From NCBI RefSeq assembly GCF_016862435.1, contig NZ_BOMY01000006.1, forward strand, positions 1 through 64,000: DNA of 64,000 bases. Reading direction: 5' to 3'. The DNA is from Paractinoplanes tereljensis. GTDB taxonomy: Bacteria > Actinomycetota > Actinomycetes > Mycobacteriales > Micromonosporaceae. This document shows, piece after piece, positions 43,677-51,922 of the stretch (the first letter of the stretch is position 1; every line of letters begins with the position of its first letter). The translations under genes were made by a program, and so were the position numbers. The notes under the pieces are model-generated. The model ran no database searches and was not told where the DNA came from. It was given only the letters and a program-made list of their open reading frames with translations.

Positions 43677-45488
43677 CTAGAACTCGAACGGGTCCAGGTG
43701 CAGCTGCGAATCCGGCACGTCGAGTTCGCGCAGCGTGGCCACCGCCGCCTCGACGAGCCCGGGCGGCCCGCACAGGTAGACATCGCGCCGGCTCACGTCC
43801 GGCACCAGGCCGAGCAGCCCGTCGGGGCTGAACAGCCGGCGCGGCCCGGGGTCGTTGCGCGACCCCACGATGTACCGCACCCAGGCATCCCGGCGTTCGG
43901 CCAGCTCCTCGAGCTCGCCCCGGAACACCAACTCGTCGGGCCGGGAGGCCCGGTAGATCACGATCGTGTCCGGCGGCATGTCCTCGAGGAGGGCGCGGAT
44001 CGGCGCGATGCCGCTGCCGCCGGCAATCAACAGAGCCCGACGACGGGTACGCCGTTGGGCGGTGAACGTGCCGAACGGTCCCTCCGCCCACACCGGCGTG
44101 CCCGGTTGCATCATGCCGAGGCGTGAGGTGTGCCCACCGACGGCGGTGACGGTCAGTCGCAGCCACTCCCGGTTCGGCGCGGCCGACAGCGAGAACGGGT
44201 GCGACTGCCACCAGCCGTTGCGGGTCAGGAACCGCCACCGCATGAACTGGCCGGCCTGCGCGGGCAGCTTCTCCAGCTTCTTGCCGTCGATGTAGATGGA
44301 GAACGTGTTGGCGCCCTCGGCCACCACCTCGGCGACCTCGAAGCGGTGCCGCACGTTGAGCCAGAGCGGCTCGACCAGCCGGCCCCAGACCAGGGCCGAG
44401 ATCACCAGGGCGGTGAGCCCGGGCCAGAACACCGAGGCGAACTTGCCGCTCAGGTCGGCCCCGGTGGCGACCTGGTGGCCGTAACCGAGCAGCAGGACCA
44501 GGTAACCAGTGAGGTGGATCAGGTGCCACAGCTCGTACGGCAGCTTGGCCCGGGCACCGCGGATCGAGAGCAGGCTGATCACGACCAGGATGATCGTGGC
44601 GGCGGTGGCCTTGAGCATGTCCGGGAAGGTGGTGATGATCGACCAGCCCTGGTCGACCACGCCGGTGTCGGCGGTGAGCGCGTACCCGTAGACGATGAAG
44701 ACGATGTGCGCGAGCACGAACATCACCAGCGACGTGCCCAGCCAGCGGTGCCAGCGCAGCAGGTCGCGGGCGCCCACCCACTCCTCCAGCCAGGAGACCC
44801 GGCTCATCATGAGCAGCTGGATGAAGAGCAGGTAACCGCCGATCAGGCCGGTGATCCGGCCGGCCGCGAGCATCGCGGTGGCGGTGTCGTTGATCGCGCC
44901 GGCCTGGGTGTCGAACAGCCACAGCGAGACACTCGTGGCCAGCCCGGAGAAGAACAGCAGGACGGTGAGCAGCCGGTTTCCGCTGACGGCTTCGGCCGGG
45001 GGCCGGTCGTCGGGAATCGGCGGCTGGGCCGGCCCGGAGGCTTTCCAGCCGGTCGGGTCGGTGTGCGACTCGACCAGGATGTCGCTGCGCCGATAGGGGT
45101 CGTCGACATCACTGTCGGCGATGTAGCTGTCCCAGGTCTGCGGCGGCCGCCGGTCCTCGCGTTCGGCACCGGCCCACGGGTCGACGGGCGTGCGTTCGGC
45201 CGGCATACGCGGGTCCGACAACCGCGTTCCGGTCGAATAACGCGAGTCCGACGAATCGTCATAACGCGACGAAGGCGCGTCGTCGTAACGGGACGAAGGC
45301 GCGTCGTCGTAACGCGACGAAGGCGCATCGTCATAACGGGAGGAATCGTCATGACGGGACGAAGGTGAGTTTCCCCACGAATCGTCGTCGGGCGCGGCAC
45401 GCAGATCCGCGAAGAACTGCGCGTCCTCCTCGCCCTGGGAATATCCCTGATCTCGAGAGGTCTGGAACACCGGCGGCTTTTGCGCCAT
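43677..45488 (-). CDS. ferric-reductase-like membrane oxidoreductase
   Basis: 603 aa from ATG 45488 (MAQKPPVFQTSRDQGYSQGE), preceded by GAGG. The first ~190 residues are hydrophilic and disordered with an SSRYDDAP tandem repeat. About six membrane helices follow, with His pairs typical of ferric reductase/NOX haem ligands (RWHRWLGTSLVMFVLAHIVF, LWHLIHLTGYLVLLLGYGHQ). The C-terminal half is a ferredoxin-NADP reductase module: HPFSLSAAPNREWLRL for FAD, ALLIAGGSGIAPIRALLEDM for NAD(P) and DVYLCGPPGL. It starts the operon with the FMN-binding protein and apbE, suggesting cytosolic NAD(P)H electrons passed across the membrane to extracytosolic flavin. Confidence 0.9.
   Translation of the reverse strand: MAQKPPVFQTSRDQGYSQGEEDAQFFADLRAAPDDDSWGNSPSSRHDDSSRYDDAPSSRYDDAPSSRYDDAPSSRYDDSSDSRYSTGTRLSDPRMPAERTPVDPWAGAEREDRRPPQTWDSYIADSDVDDPYRRSDILVESHTDPTGWKASGPAQPPIPDDRPPAEAVSGNRLLTVLLFFSGLATSVSLWLFDTQAGAINDTATAMLAAGRITGLIGGYLLFIQLLMMSRVSWLEEWVGARDLLRWHRWLGTSLVMFVLAHIVFIVYGYALTADTGVVDQGWSIITTFPDMLKATAATIILVVISLLSIRGARAKLPYELWHLIHLTGYLVLLLGYGHQVATGADLSGKFASVFWPGLTALVISALVWGRLVEPLWLNVRHRFEVAEVVAEGANTFSIYIDGKKLEKLPAQAGQFMRWRFLTRNGWWQSHPFSLSAAPNREWLRLTVTAVGGHTSRLGMMQPGTPVWAEGPFGTFTAQRRTRRRALLIAGGSGIAPIRALLEDMPPDTIVIYRASRPDELVFRGELEELAERRDAWVRYIVGSRNDPGPRRLFSPDGLLGLVPDVSRRDVYLCGPPGLVEAAVATLRELDVPDSQLHLDPFEF
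45255..45345 (-). repeat. 24-bp tandem repeat encoding SSRYDDAP
   Basis: About three 24-bp units with minor substitutions lie in the N-terminal part of the oxidoreductase gene. They encode repeated Ser-Ser-Arg-Tyr-Asp-Asp-Ala-Pro, flanked by degenerate SSRYDDSS/SSRHDDSS units. Silent C/G and A/G differences between units indicate older duplication rather than a recent slip. Confidence 0.85.
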
Positions 45489-45654
45489 CGTCCTCACCCG
45501 TCCGGCAAATCGTCCTTCGGCGCCGTCCACCCCCTGCGGGCGGCGTGACGACCCGGTCTCGGGGAGCCGTCTGGTTGAAATACGTCTCTGAGGTGACCAT
45601 CGCTCAACCGGAGGCAGAAAATCTCAGCGCCGCGCGGCGCGATAACGTCACGCT

Positions 45655-46863
45655 ATGCGTGCCGACAACCCCGACCTGGTCACGGTGGTCGGCATCGGCG
45701 CCGGCGGCTGGTCAGACCTCGGGCGTACGGGTCGGGGCACGGTCACCGACGCGGAAGTCATCGTCGGCAGTTCCCGCCAGCTCGACCTGCTCCCGGCCGA
45801 CGTGGTGGCCGAGCGGGTCCCGTGGCCATCGCCCCTGCTCCCGGCGCTGCCCGGCCTGCTCGACGAGCACCGCGGCCGCCGGATCTGCGTCCTGGCCAGC
45901 GGCGACCCGATGTTCCACGGCATCGGTGCGACGCTGGTGCGTCTGCTCGGCGCGGAGCGCGTACACATCAATCCGCACCCCTCCTCGGCCTCCCTGGCCG
46001 CCGCCCGGATGGGTTGGCCGTTGGCCGACACCGACGTGCTCAGCCTGGTCACCGCCGACCCCGCCGCCGTGCGGCGGTGGGTCAATCCCGGCCGCCGCCT
46101 GCTGATCCTCGCCCGCGACGCCGGCACCCCCGCCCAGGTCGCGGCCCTGCTGACCACGGCCGGCTTCGGCGCCGCGCGACTGACCGTGCTCGAGCGACTC
46201 GGCGGTCCCGATGAGCGCCGGGTCGAGGGCACCGCCGCCGCATGGTCGGCGGACGTCGACCCGCTCAACGTAATCGCCGTCGACTGCGGCGAGGGCCCGG
46301 CCGTCTCGGTGGTGCCGGGACTGCCCGACGACACGTACGAGTCAGATGGTCAACTCACCAAGCGTGAGGTCCGCGCCGTCACCCTCGCTCTCCTGGCGCC
46401 GGTCCCCGGCGCCCTGCTCTGGGACGTCGGCGGCGGTTCCGGCAGCATCGGCATCGAATGGATGCGCAGCCACCCGGCCTGCCGGGCGATCACCATCGAG
46501 CCCGACCCCGCACGCTGCGCGACCATCCGCACCAACGCCGCCACCCTGGGTGTTCCCGCGCTGCGGGTGGTCGAGGGCCGCGCCCCGGCCGCGCTGACCG
46601 GCCTGCCCACCCCCGACACGATCTTCATCGGCGGCGGCCTGACCCGCGACGGCGTGCTGGAGGCTTGCCTGGCGGCCCTGCGCCCCGGCGGCCGCCTGGT
46701 GGCGAACGCGGTCACGGTCGAGTCGGAGGCCGCGCTGGCGGCGGCCCACGCGAAGCTGGGCGGCGAGCTGGTCCGCCTGTCGGTGAGCCGGGGTTCCCCG
46801 GTCGGCGGTTTCACTGGATGGAGAACGATGATGCCGGTGACAATCTGGTCGGTGACCCCGTGA
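45655..46863 (+). CDS. cobL: precorrin-6Y C5,15-methyltransferase (decarboxylating)
   Basis: 402 aa. It is a fusion of CbiE-like and CbiT-like parts, as in CobL. The N-terminal tetrapyrrole methylase domain begins VTVVGIGAGGWSDL and contains CVLASGDPMFHGIG. The C-terminal SAM methyltransferase domain begins near residue 235 (LTKREVRAVTLALLAPVPG) with the SAM site LLWDVGGGSGSIGIEWMR. It methylates C5 and C15 of the corrin precursor and removes the C12 acetate carboxyl. It overlaps cobM (GTGA). The ribosome-binding site is weak. No cobalamin riboswitch is recognisable in 45489-45654. Confidence 0.93.
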   Translation: MRADNPDLVTVVGIGAGGWSDLGRTGRGTVTDAEVIVGSSRQLDLLPADVVAERVPWPSPLLPALPGLLDEHRGRRICVLASGDPMFHGIGATLVRLLGAERVHINPHPSSASLAAARMGWPLADTDVLSLVTADPAAVRRWVNPGRRLLILARDAGTPAQVAALLTTAGFGAARLTVLERLGGPDERRVEGTAAAWSADVDPLNVIAVDCGEGPAVSVVPGLPDDTYESDGQLTKREVRAVTLALLAPVPGALLWDVGGGSGSIGIEWMRSHPACRAITIEPDPARCATIRTNAATLGVPALRVVEGRAPAALTGLPTPDTIFIGGGLTRDGVLEACLAALRPGGRLVANAVTVESEAALAAAHAKLGGELVRLSVSRGSPVGGFTGWRTMMPVTIWSVTP

Positions 46864-47600
46864 CGGTCCATTTCATCGGCGCCGGCCCCGGCGCCGCCGA
46901 CCTGATCACCGTGCGCGGCCAGCGGTTGATCGCCGCTTCGCCGGTCTGCCTGTACGCCGGCAGCCTGGTCCCGGCCGAGCTCCTGGAGATCTGCCCACCG
47001 GACGCCCGCAAGATCGACACGTCCGCCCTGACCCTGGACGAGATCATCGCCGAGCTGGTGGCGGCCGACGAGGCCGGGCACGACGTGGCCCGCCTGCACT
47101 CCGGCGACCCGTCGGTGTTCAGCGCGATAGCCGAGCAGATGCGCCGCCTGGACACCGCCGGCGTGCCCTACGACGTGACCCCGGGCGTCCCCGCGTTCGC
47201 CGCCGCGGCGGCCGCGCTGGCCCGCGAGCTGACCGTCCCCGGCGTAGCCCAAACGGTGATCCTGACCCGCACCGCTGAGCGCGCGACCGCGATGCCCGAG
47301 GGCGAAGACCTGCCCAGCCTGGCCGCCAGCCGCTCGACGATGGTCCTGCACCTGGCGGTCCAGCGCATCGACGCGGTGGTGGCCGACCTGCTCCCGGCTT
47401 ACGGCCCGGACTGCCCGGTAGCGGTGGTGGCCAGGGCAAGCCGCCCCGACGAGCAGATCCTCCGGGCTTCGCTGGGCGAGATAGCCGCCCTGGTGAAGGA
47501 GGCCGGCATCCGCCGCACCGCGGTGATCGTGATCGGCCCGGCCCTGACCGCCGCCCAATTCCCGGACAGCCACCTGTACTCCGCGACCCGCTGCCGCTGA
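46860..47600 (+). CDS. cobM: precorrin-4 C11-methyltransferase
   Basis: 246 aa from GTG 46860, which overlaps the cobL stop. ATG 46818 in the same frame would add 14 residues but lacks a ribosome-binding site. CobM/CbiF motifs are VHFIGAGPGAADLITVRGQR, VCLYAGSLVP, ARLHSGDPSVFSAIAEQM, YDVTPGVPAFAAAAAAL and the C-terminal RTAVIVIGPALT. It adds the C11 methyl in aerobic or anaerobic cobalamin synthesis. The gene pair suggests the remaining cob genes lie elsewhere in the genome. Confidence 0.93.
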   Translation: MTVHFIGAGPGAADLITVRGQRLIAASPVCLYAGSLVPAELLEICPPDARKIDTSALTLDEIIAELVAADEAGHDVARLHSGDPSVFSAIAEQMRRLDTAGVPYDVTPGVPAFAAAAAALARELTVPGVAQTVILTRTAERATAMPEGEDLPSLAASRSTMVLHLAVQRIDAVVADLLPAYGPDCPVAVVARASRPDEQILRASLGEIAALVKEAGIRRTAVIVIGPALTAAQFPDSHLYSATRCR

Positions 47601-47689
47601 ATGCCCGGATGATCCTCAATCCTCCACCCGGGACAGCCTGATTCGTGATCCCTCGATATGGTTCCGCAGCCACGAATCGGGGAGCTTTA

Positions 47690-49021
47690 ATGAGGCTGTT
47701 AGTGCGTGCGCTCGGCGCCGCAATTCTTACGATGGGCGTGCTCGCGGTGCCATCGGTGGCCCACGCCGCCGCGGACACCGCCAAGTTGACGGCGCTGAAC
47801 GAGCGGGACGCCGCCGGACACCCCGTCGCCTATCCGATCCATCAGGGCGAGACCGCGCCGCTGACATTCGGCGTGCTCAACCGGGGCACCGAGCCGGTCG
47901 ACGGCGTGGTGCTCGAAGTCTTTGTCGGCAAACACATCAGCCTGCCCAAAGAGTTCGCCAACTGCCGTTACAACGGCAATGGCGGGGCCGCCAGTCGGGC
48001 GTGGTGCGAGTTCGACCGGACGCTGGCGCCCGGCGAAACCTACGCGGTGGATTCGTTCCACGTGACCGCCAGCGCGGACGCCGCTTACATAACCTTGGAG
48101 CCGCTGCGGATCCAGTGGTACTCGAAGGCCTGGGCGGACGCCCAAGGCGGCTTCGACGCGATCGCCAAGGGGTACGAGCCCGGCGGTCCTGGCACCGTGT
48201 CCCTGGTGGCGAAGCAGCTGCCGGCGCCGTATGAAAACGCCTGGGCCGACGTCTCGCTGAACCTGATCGCGCCGCCCGACAACCTGCCACTCGTTCCGCT
48301 CGGCAAACTCAACGCGCAGGGCGACCCGGCTGTCATCCACGTGCCGGCGACGGCGAACGGTGAGCCACGGCCCGTCGTGGTCGGCGTGGTCAACACGGGC
48401 TCGACCACGATCTCGAAGGCCGTCGTGAACGTCGAGGTGTACGGCGGCAAAGGAAGGCTGCTCGGGACCGCCTCGAAGAACTGTGTCTCCTACGGGTACA
48501 TACAGTTGTCGGGCATCTGGTGCGAGATCAATGAGCCGCTCCTGCCGAACAAGACCTACGCGATCGAGCCGTTGCAGCTCGCCGGATTCGGCAGCTCCAC
48601 CGAGAAGACCAGCTTCACGGTGACGTGGCACGATCCGCACTGGACGGACTGGAGTGGCGGCCTGGAGGGCCTCACCCGCCCGACGCGCGGCACCAACATG
48701 GGGTCGTCGCGGGGCGACGGATCCGGGCCGGACGCCCACCTCGTCGCCACCAGCCTGCCGACGCCGCGCGACCCCAAGCGGTCCTTCGTGACGACCATCG
48801 AGGTCGGGGAGGACGAGATCCCGAGTCCGTCTTCGTCCGGCAGCGCGTCGCCGTCCCCGACCACGTCGGTGCCCGCCGGTGACGACGGCGGCAGCGGCGG
48901 CGGTCTCCCGATCACCGGGCCCGCCGCCTGGTCGATCGCGGGCATCGGCGGCGGCCTGCTGCTCGCCGGCATGCTCGCCCTCGTCCTGACCCGCCGTCGG
49001 CGGGCGCGCTTCACCACCTGA
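47690..49021 (+). CDS. LPXTG-anchored surface protein
   Basis: 443 aa from ATG 47690, after GGGGAGC. The signal peptide is residues ~1-27 (MRLLVRALGAAILTMGVLAV). The body has two related beta-rich halves, each with an NxGTEPVDGVVLEVF- or NTGSTTISKAVVNVEV-type strand set and a Cys pair, suggesting an Ig-like duplication. It ends with a Ser/Pro linker, LPITG, a hydrophobic helix and RRRRARF, a complete sortase sorting signal. Function beyond cell-wall display is unknown. A strong terminator follows at 49038. Confidence 0.88.
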   Translation: MRLLVRALGAAILTMGVLAVPSVAHAAADTAKLTALNERDAAGHPVAYPIHQGETAPLTFGVLNRGTEPVDGVVLEVFVGKHISLPKEFANCRYNGNGGAASRAWCEFDRTLAPGETYAVDSFHVTASADAAYITLEPLRIQWYSKAWADAQGGFDAIAKGYEPGGPGTVSLVAKQLPAPYENAWADVSLNLIAPPDNLPLVPLGKLNAQGDPAVIHVPATANGEPRPVVVGVVNTGSTTISKAVVNVEVYGGKGRLLGTASKNCVSYGYIQLSGIWCEINEPLLPNKTYAIEPLQLAGFGSSTEKTSFTVTWHDPHWTDWSGGLEGLTRPTRGTNMGSSRGDGSGPDAHLVATSLPTPRDPKRSFVTTIEVGEDEIPSPSSSGSASPSPTTSVPAGDDGGSGGGLPITGPAAWSIAGIGGGLLLAGMLALVLTRRRRARFTT

Positions 49022-49037
49022 TCACCGCGCCACCACG

Positions 49038-49075
49038 CCCCGCGGCCCCGCATTCGTGCGGGACCGCGGGGTTTT
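49038..49075 (+). terminator. rho-independent terminator
   Basis: CCCCGCGGCCCCGCA and TGCGGGACCGCGGGG pair around a TTCG loop with one mismatch, followed by TTTTGTTT. It is 17 bp after the LPXTG gene stop. Confidence 0.92.
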
Positions 49076-49229
49076 GTTTCTAAAAATCACCGTATGGGCC
49101 GCCTCGGGCGTGCCAAAACTGCGGTGCCAGCTGGGCAGATAGACAGAAGTCGTTGTGTCGCGGGCGTGAACATGATTAATTTTCGCTTAAGTCCGCCCCC
49201 GCTTTCCCGCTCGCTCAACGGGAGACGCC

Positions 49230-50975
49230 ATGCGCATGCGACTTTTCCTTCTATTTCCCGCCATCCTCGGCCTGATTCTCACCCCCGTCAGCCCGGCCCA
49301 CGCCGCCAGTACACCGCTGGTCACCGTGGACGGCACCCGCTTCGTTGACGGGCACGGCCGGGAGGTCGTGCTTCGCGGGTTCAACGTGTCCGGTGAGGTG
49401 AAGCTGGCCGAGAAGGGGCGGCTTCCGTTCGCCGACGCGGCGGCCGCCCGCACCTCGGCCCTGGCCATGCGGAACCTCACCAACGCCAACGCCGTGCGGT
49501 TCCTGCTCTCCTGGGAGGCCGCCCAACCCGCCCCGGGGGTCATCGACACCACCTACCTCGCCAAGGTGACCGAGCAGGCCGGGGCGTTCGCGGACGCCGG
49601 GTTCGCGGTGCTCTTCGACTTTCACCAGGACCTGTTCTCGCGGTACCTGTTCAACTCCGGGAGCTGGTACACCGGCAACGGCGCGCCCAAGTGGTGGGTG
49701 CAGGCCGGTAACTACCCGCAGGAGAGCTGCGGCGTCTGCGTCACCTGGGGGCAGAACATCACCCAGAACGCCGCGGTCCAGCAGGCCACCTACGATTTCT
49801 GGCGCAACCGTACGGACTTCATGTGGCAGGCCGAGCAGGTGCTCCGCTACCTGCGCACCAACCTCGGCGACAGCCGGTTCGCGCACGTGCTCGGCGTCGA
49901 CCCGTGGAACGAGCCCTACGCCGGCAAGTACGACAGCGGGCAGAACAGCCGCACCTGGGAACAGACCGTGCTGTGGCCGTTCTACCAGTCGTTCCGGGCC
50001 ATGATGGACACCGCGGGCTGGACCGATCGGCCGGCCTTCGTCGAGCCCAACCCGTTCTGGAACGGCAACGTCTCCAACCAGACCGGGGGCCTCCTCGACG
50101 CCGGAGCGATCGGGCCGCGGTACGTGTTCAACTCGCACTTCTACGACCAGGCCGCCATCTCCGGCGTGCTGATGTGGGGCAAGGCCACCGACGGGCGGGA
50201 GAGCGCCGACTTCGCCAAGATCCGGGACCGGTCGACGGCGCTGTCGACCGCGGCGATCGTCTCCGAGTTCGGCCATCCGCTCACCGGTTACACCTCGGAC
50301 AAGGCGCCGAGCGTGGACAAGGCGATGTATCAAGGGCTGGACTCGCGGCTGACCGGCGCGCAGTGGTGGGGCAGCGTGGCCGGCTCCGGGGCGGCGCTCT
50401 CCGGCCTGCAGTGGCAGTGGGACACTAACAGCGGCCGGCACCAGGAGTTGATGAACGACAACCCGGACAAGGTCAAAACCGCCGGCGACGCCTGGAACGA
50501 CGAGGACTTCTCCGCGGTGGCTATGGACGATACGGGTACGGCCTACCTGCGGCAGGACGCGCGCCTGCTGGACCGGATCTACCCGGCCGCGGTGGCCGGG
50601 CGCACGCTGGCCTTCGCCTACGAGGACCGGGCCCGGGACGGAAGCACCGCGATGGCCTGGATCCCGGTCCCGGCCAGCCTGCCGAACGTGCGCACGACGG
50701 TGAACAGCAGCCGGTACGGCGTCCTCGTCTGGCGCTCGGGCGGGGACGGCTCCCCCACCGAGGTGAAGCTCCCGGCCGGTTTCCGCAACACCATCGCCTC
50801 CGACGTCGCCTACACGATCTCGGCCGACGGCCGGACCCTGTCGCTGGCCGGCACCGGCGCGGCCGGCGTCGTGCACTACGCCCTGATCGCCGACTCGGTG
50901 GCCCCGACGGCCGCCGTGCTGACCGCGGCGAAGACCGAACTGGCCGCCTGGGCCAAGACCGCCTTCCCATCCTGA
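49230..50975 (+). CDS. secreted GH5-family hydrolase, endoglycoceramidase-like
   Basis: 581 aa from ATG 49230, with GGGAGA upstream; signal peptide ~1-25. The catalytic barrel shows GREVVLRGFNVSGEVKLAE, FDFHQDLFSRYLF, the acid/base region DPWNEPYAG (~residue 226) and the nucleophile region VSEFGHPLTG (~345), the clan GH-A pair expected for GH5. Sequence style around FHQDLFSR and DPWNEP resembles endoglycoceramidase-type GH5 members, which cleave glycan from glycolipids; the exact substrate is not certain. A ~110-residue C-terminal beta domain follows. Confidence 0.85.
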   Translation: MRMRLFLLFPAILGLILTPVSPAHAASTPLVTVDGTRFVDGHGREVVLRGFNVSGEVKLAEKGRLPFADAAAARTSALAMRNLTNANAVRFLLSWEAAQPAPGVIDTTYLAKVTEQAGAFADAGFAVLFDFHQDLFSRYLFNSGSWYTGNGAPKWWVQAGNYPQESCGVCVTWGQNITQNAAVQQATYDFWRNRTDFMWQAEQVLRYLRTNLGDSRFAHVLGVDPWNEPYAGKYDSGQNSRTWEQTVLWPFYQSFRAMMDTAGWTDRPAFVEPNPFWNGNVSNQTGGLLDAGAIGPRYVFNSHFYDQAAISGVLMWGKATDGRESADFAKIRDRSTALSTAAIVSEFGHPLTGYTSDKAPSVDKAMYQGLDSRLTGAQWWGSVAGSGAALSGLQWQWDTNSGRHQELMNDNPDKVKTAGDAWNDEDFSAVAMDDTGTAYLRQDARLLDRIYPAAVAGRTLAFAYEDRARDGSTAMAWIPVPASLPNVRTTVNSSRYGVLVWRSGGDGSPTEVKLPAGFRNTIASDVAYTISADGRTLSLAGTGAAGVVHYALIADSVAPTAAVLTAAKTELAAWAKTAFPS

Positions 50976-51543
50976 CCCTGGGCAACGAGTTAACCTCGAT
51001 AGGTCACCAAGAAAATCTATGACGAAAGAACTAGACTTTCTCGGGGAGGCCGGGTAACGTTCCTGGTGTTGAAAGACGAGATCGAAAAAAGACGCAGACG
51101 AAGAAGAACGACCGAGCGTCAAGCAGGGCCCGGACCTTTTCCTGGCTCGCCCGGTCCGCAGTGAGCACGACAAGACCTTGACGTAATTCCAGGTCAGGGC
51201 AGGTTCGCCGCACGTGTGTGAGGCCATGAAGTCGCGTGGGGCTTCGACACCGGCGGACAGCACGACAGCACCACCGAAACCGAAAGCTGAGGAAAGGGAG
51301 GGCTGGACACCGTTGGATCGCCCGCCACCAGGGCGCACTTCTTCTCTGGGGCGGACACCGCAGTTTCCATCGAACGAGAGGTGGTCCTCGGTCACGCTTA
51401 CGCGATCCTCGCACCCCACACCGCCAACGGCGGTCGGTGCGGATACGACAACCCGACGAACCTGTCGGTAAATGGTGTTTTTACCCGTAAACCCTGGGCC
51501 CCGGTGCTTCCGCACCGGGGCCCTCGTTCATGGAGAGGTATAT
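50976..51543 (+). promoter_or_regulatory. long leader / intergenic region upstream of the MerR gene
   Basis: This 568-bp region has no supported protein gene and is less GC-rich than its neighbours. It contains a nested inverted repeat: outer CGTCAAG 51117-51123 with CTTGACG 51177-51183, inner CGGACC 51131-51136 with GGTCCG 51153-51158. Another strong hairpin lies at 51496-51523 just before the MerR ribosome-binding site. It may be a long untranslated leader or hold a small RNA. I recognise no named riboswitch, tmRNA or RNase P RNA. Confidence 0.5.
51496..51523 (+). promoter_or_regulatory. 12-bp stem hairpin immediately 5' of the MerR ribosome-binding site
   Basis: GGGCCCCGGTGC and GCACCGGGGCCC form a perfect 12-bp stem around a TTCC loop, ending 8 bp before GGAGAGG (51532-51538) and 20 bp before ATG 51544. 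There is no U-tract. It could end an upstream transcript or control translation of the regulator. Confidence 0.75.
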
Positions 51544-51861
51544 ATGGTCCAATCCGACGATATGTTTGGTGATGACGACTACCCCGCCTACACGATGGGC
51601 CGTGCCGCGGAGATCACCGGCACCTCGCAGGATTTCCTGCGCCGGCTCGGTGAGGCGAAGCTGATCACCCCACTCCGGTCGACCGGCGGACACCGCCGTT
51701 ACTCCCGCTACCAGCTGCGGCTCGCCGCGCGGGCCCGGGAGATGGTCGATCAGGGCACCGCACTCGAAGCCGCCTGCCGGATCATCATTCTCGAGGACCA
51801 ACTCGAGGAAGCCCTCCGGCAGAACGAGCAGTACCAGCGCCAACAGGAGCTTGACGCCTGA
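51544..51861 (+). CDS. MerR-family transcriptional regulator
   Basis: 105 aa from ATG 51544, with GGAGAGG at ideal spacing; the longer frame from 51472 crosses the hairpin and is rejected. The MerR winged helix is clear: YTMGRAAEITGTSQDFLRRL and AKLITPLRSTGGHRRYS, then a helical dimerisation tail (ARAREMVDQGTALEAACRII). There are no effector-binding cysteines or a large ligand domain. Small MerR proteins of this type are widespread in actinobacteria and often have long leaders. Its target is unknown. Confidence 0.9.
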   Translation: MVQSDDMFGDDDYPAYTMGRAAEITGTSQDFLRRLGEAKLITPLRSTGGHRRYSRYQLRLAARAREMVDQGTALEAACRIIILEDQLEEALRQNEQYQRQQELDA

Positions 51862-51922
51862 CGAAAACGGCGTCGGTCGGCGGACCGGGGATCCGGACCG
51901 CCGACCGCTGGAGCCGGGACGG

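Noticed and set aside
45489..45654. cobalamin riboswitch before cobL
   Set aside because: No recognisable B12-box-like core and the gap is short; no support.
50976..51543. tmRNA, RNase P RNA or 6S RNA
   Set aside because: No tRNA-like ends, tag frame or conserved RNase P core motifs were seen.
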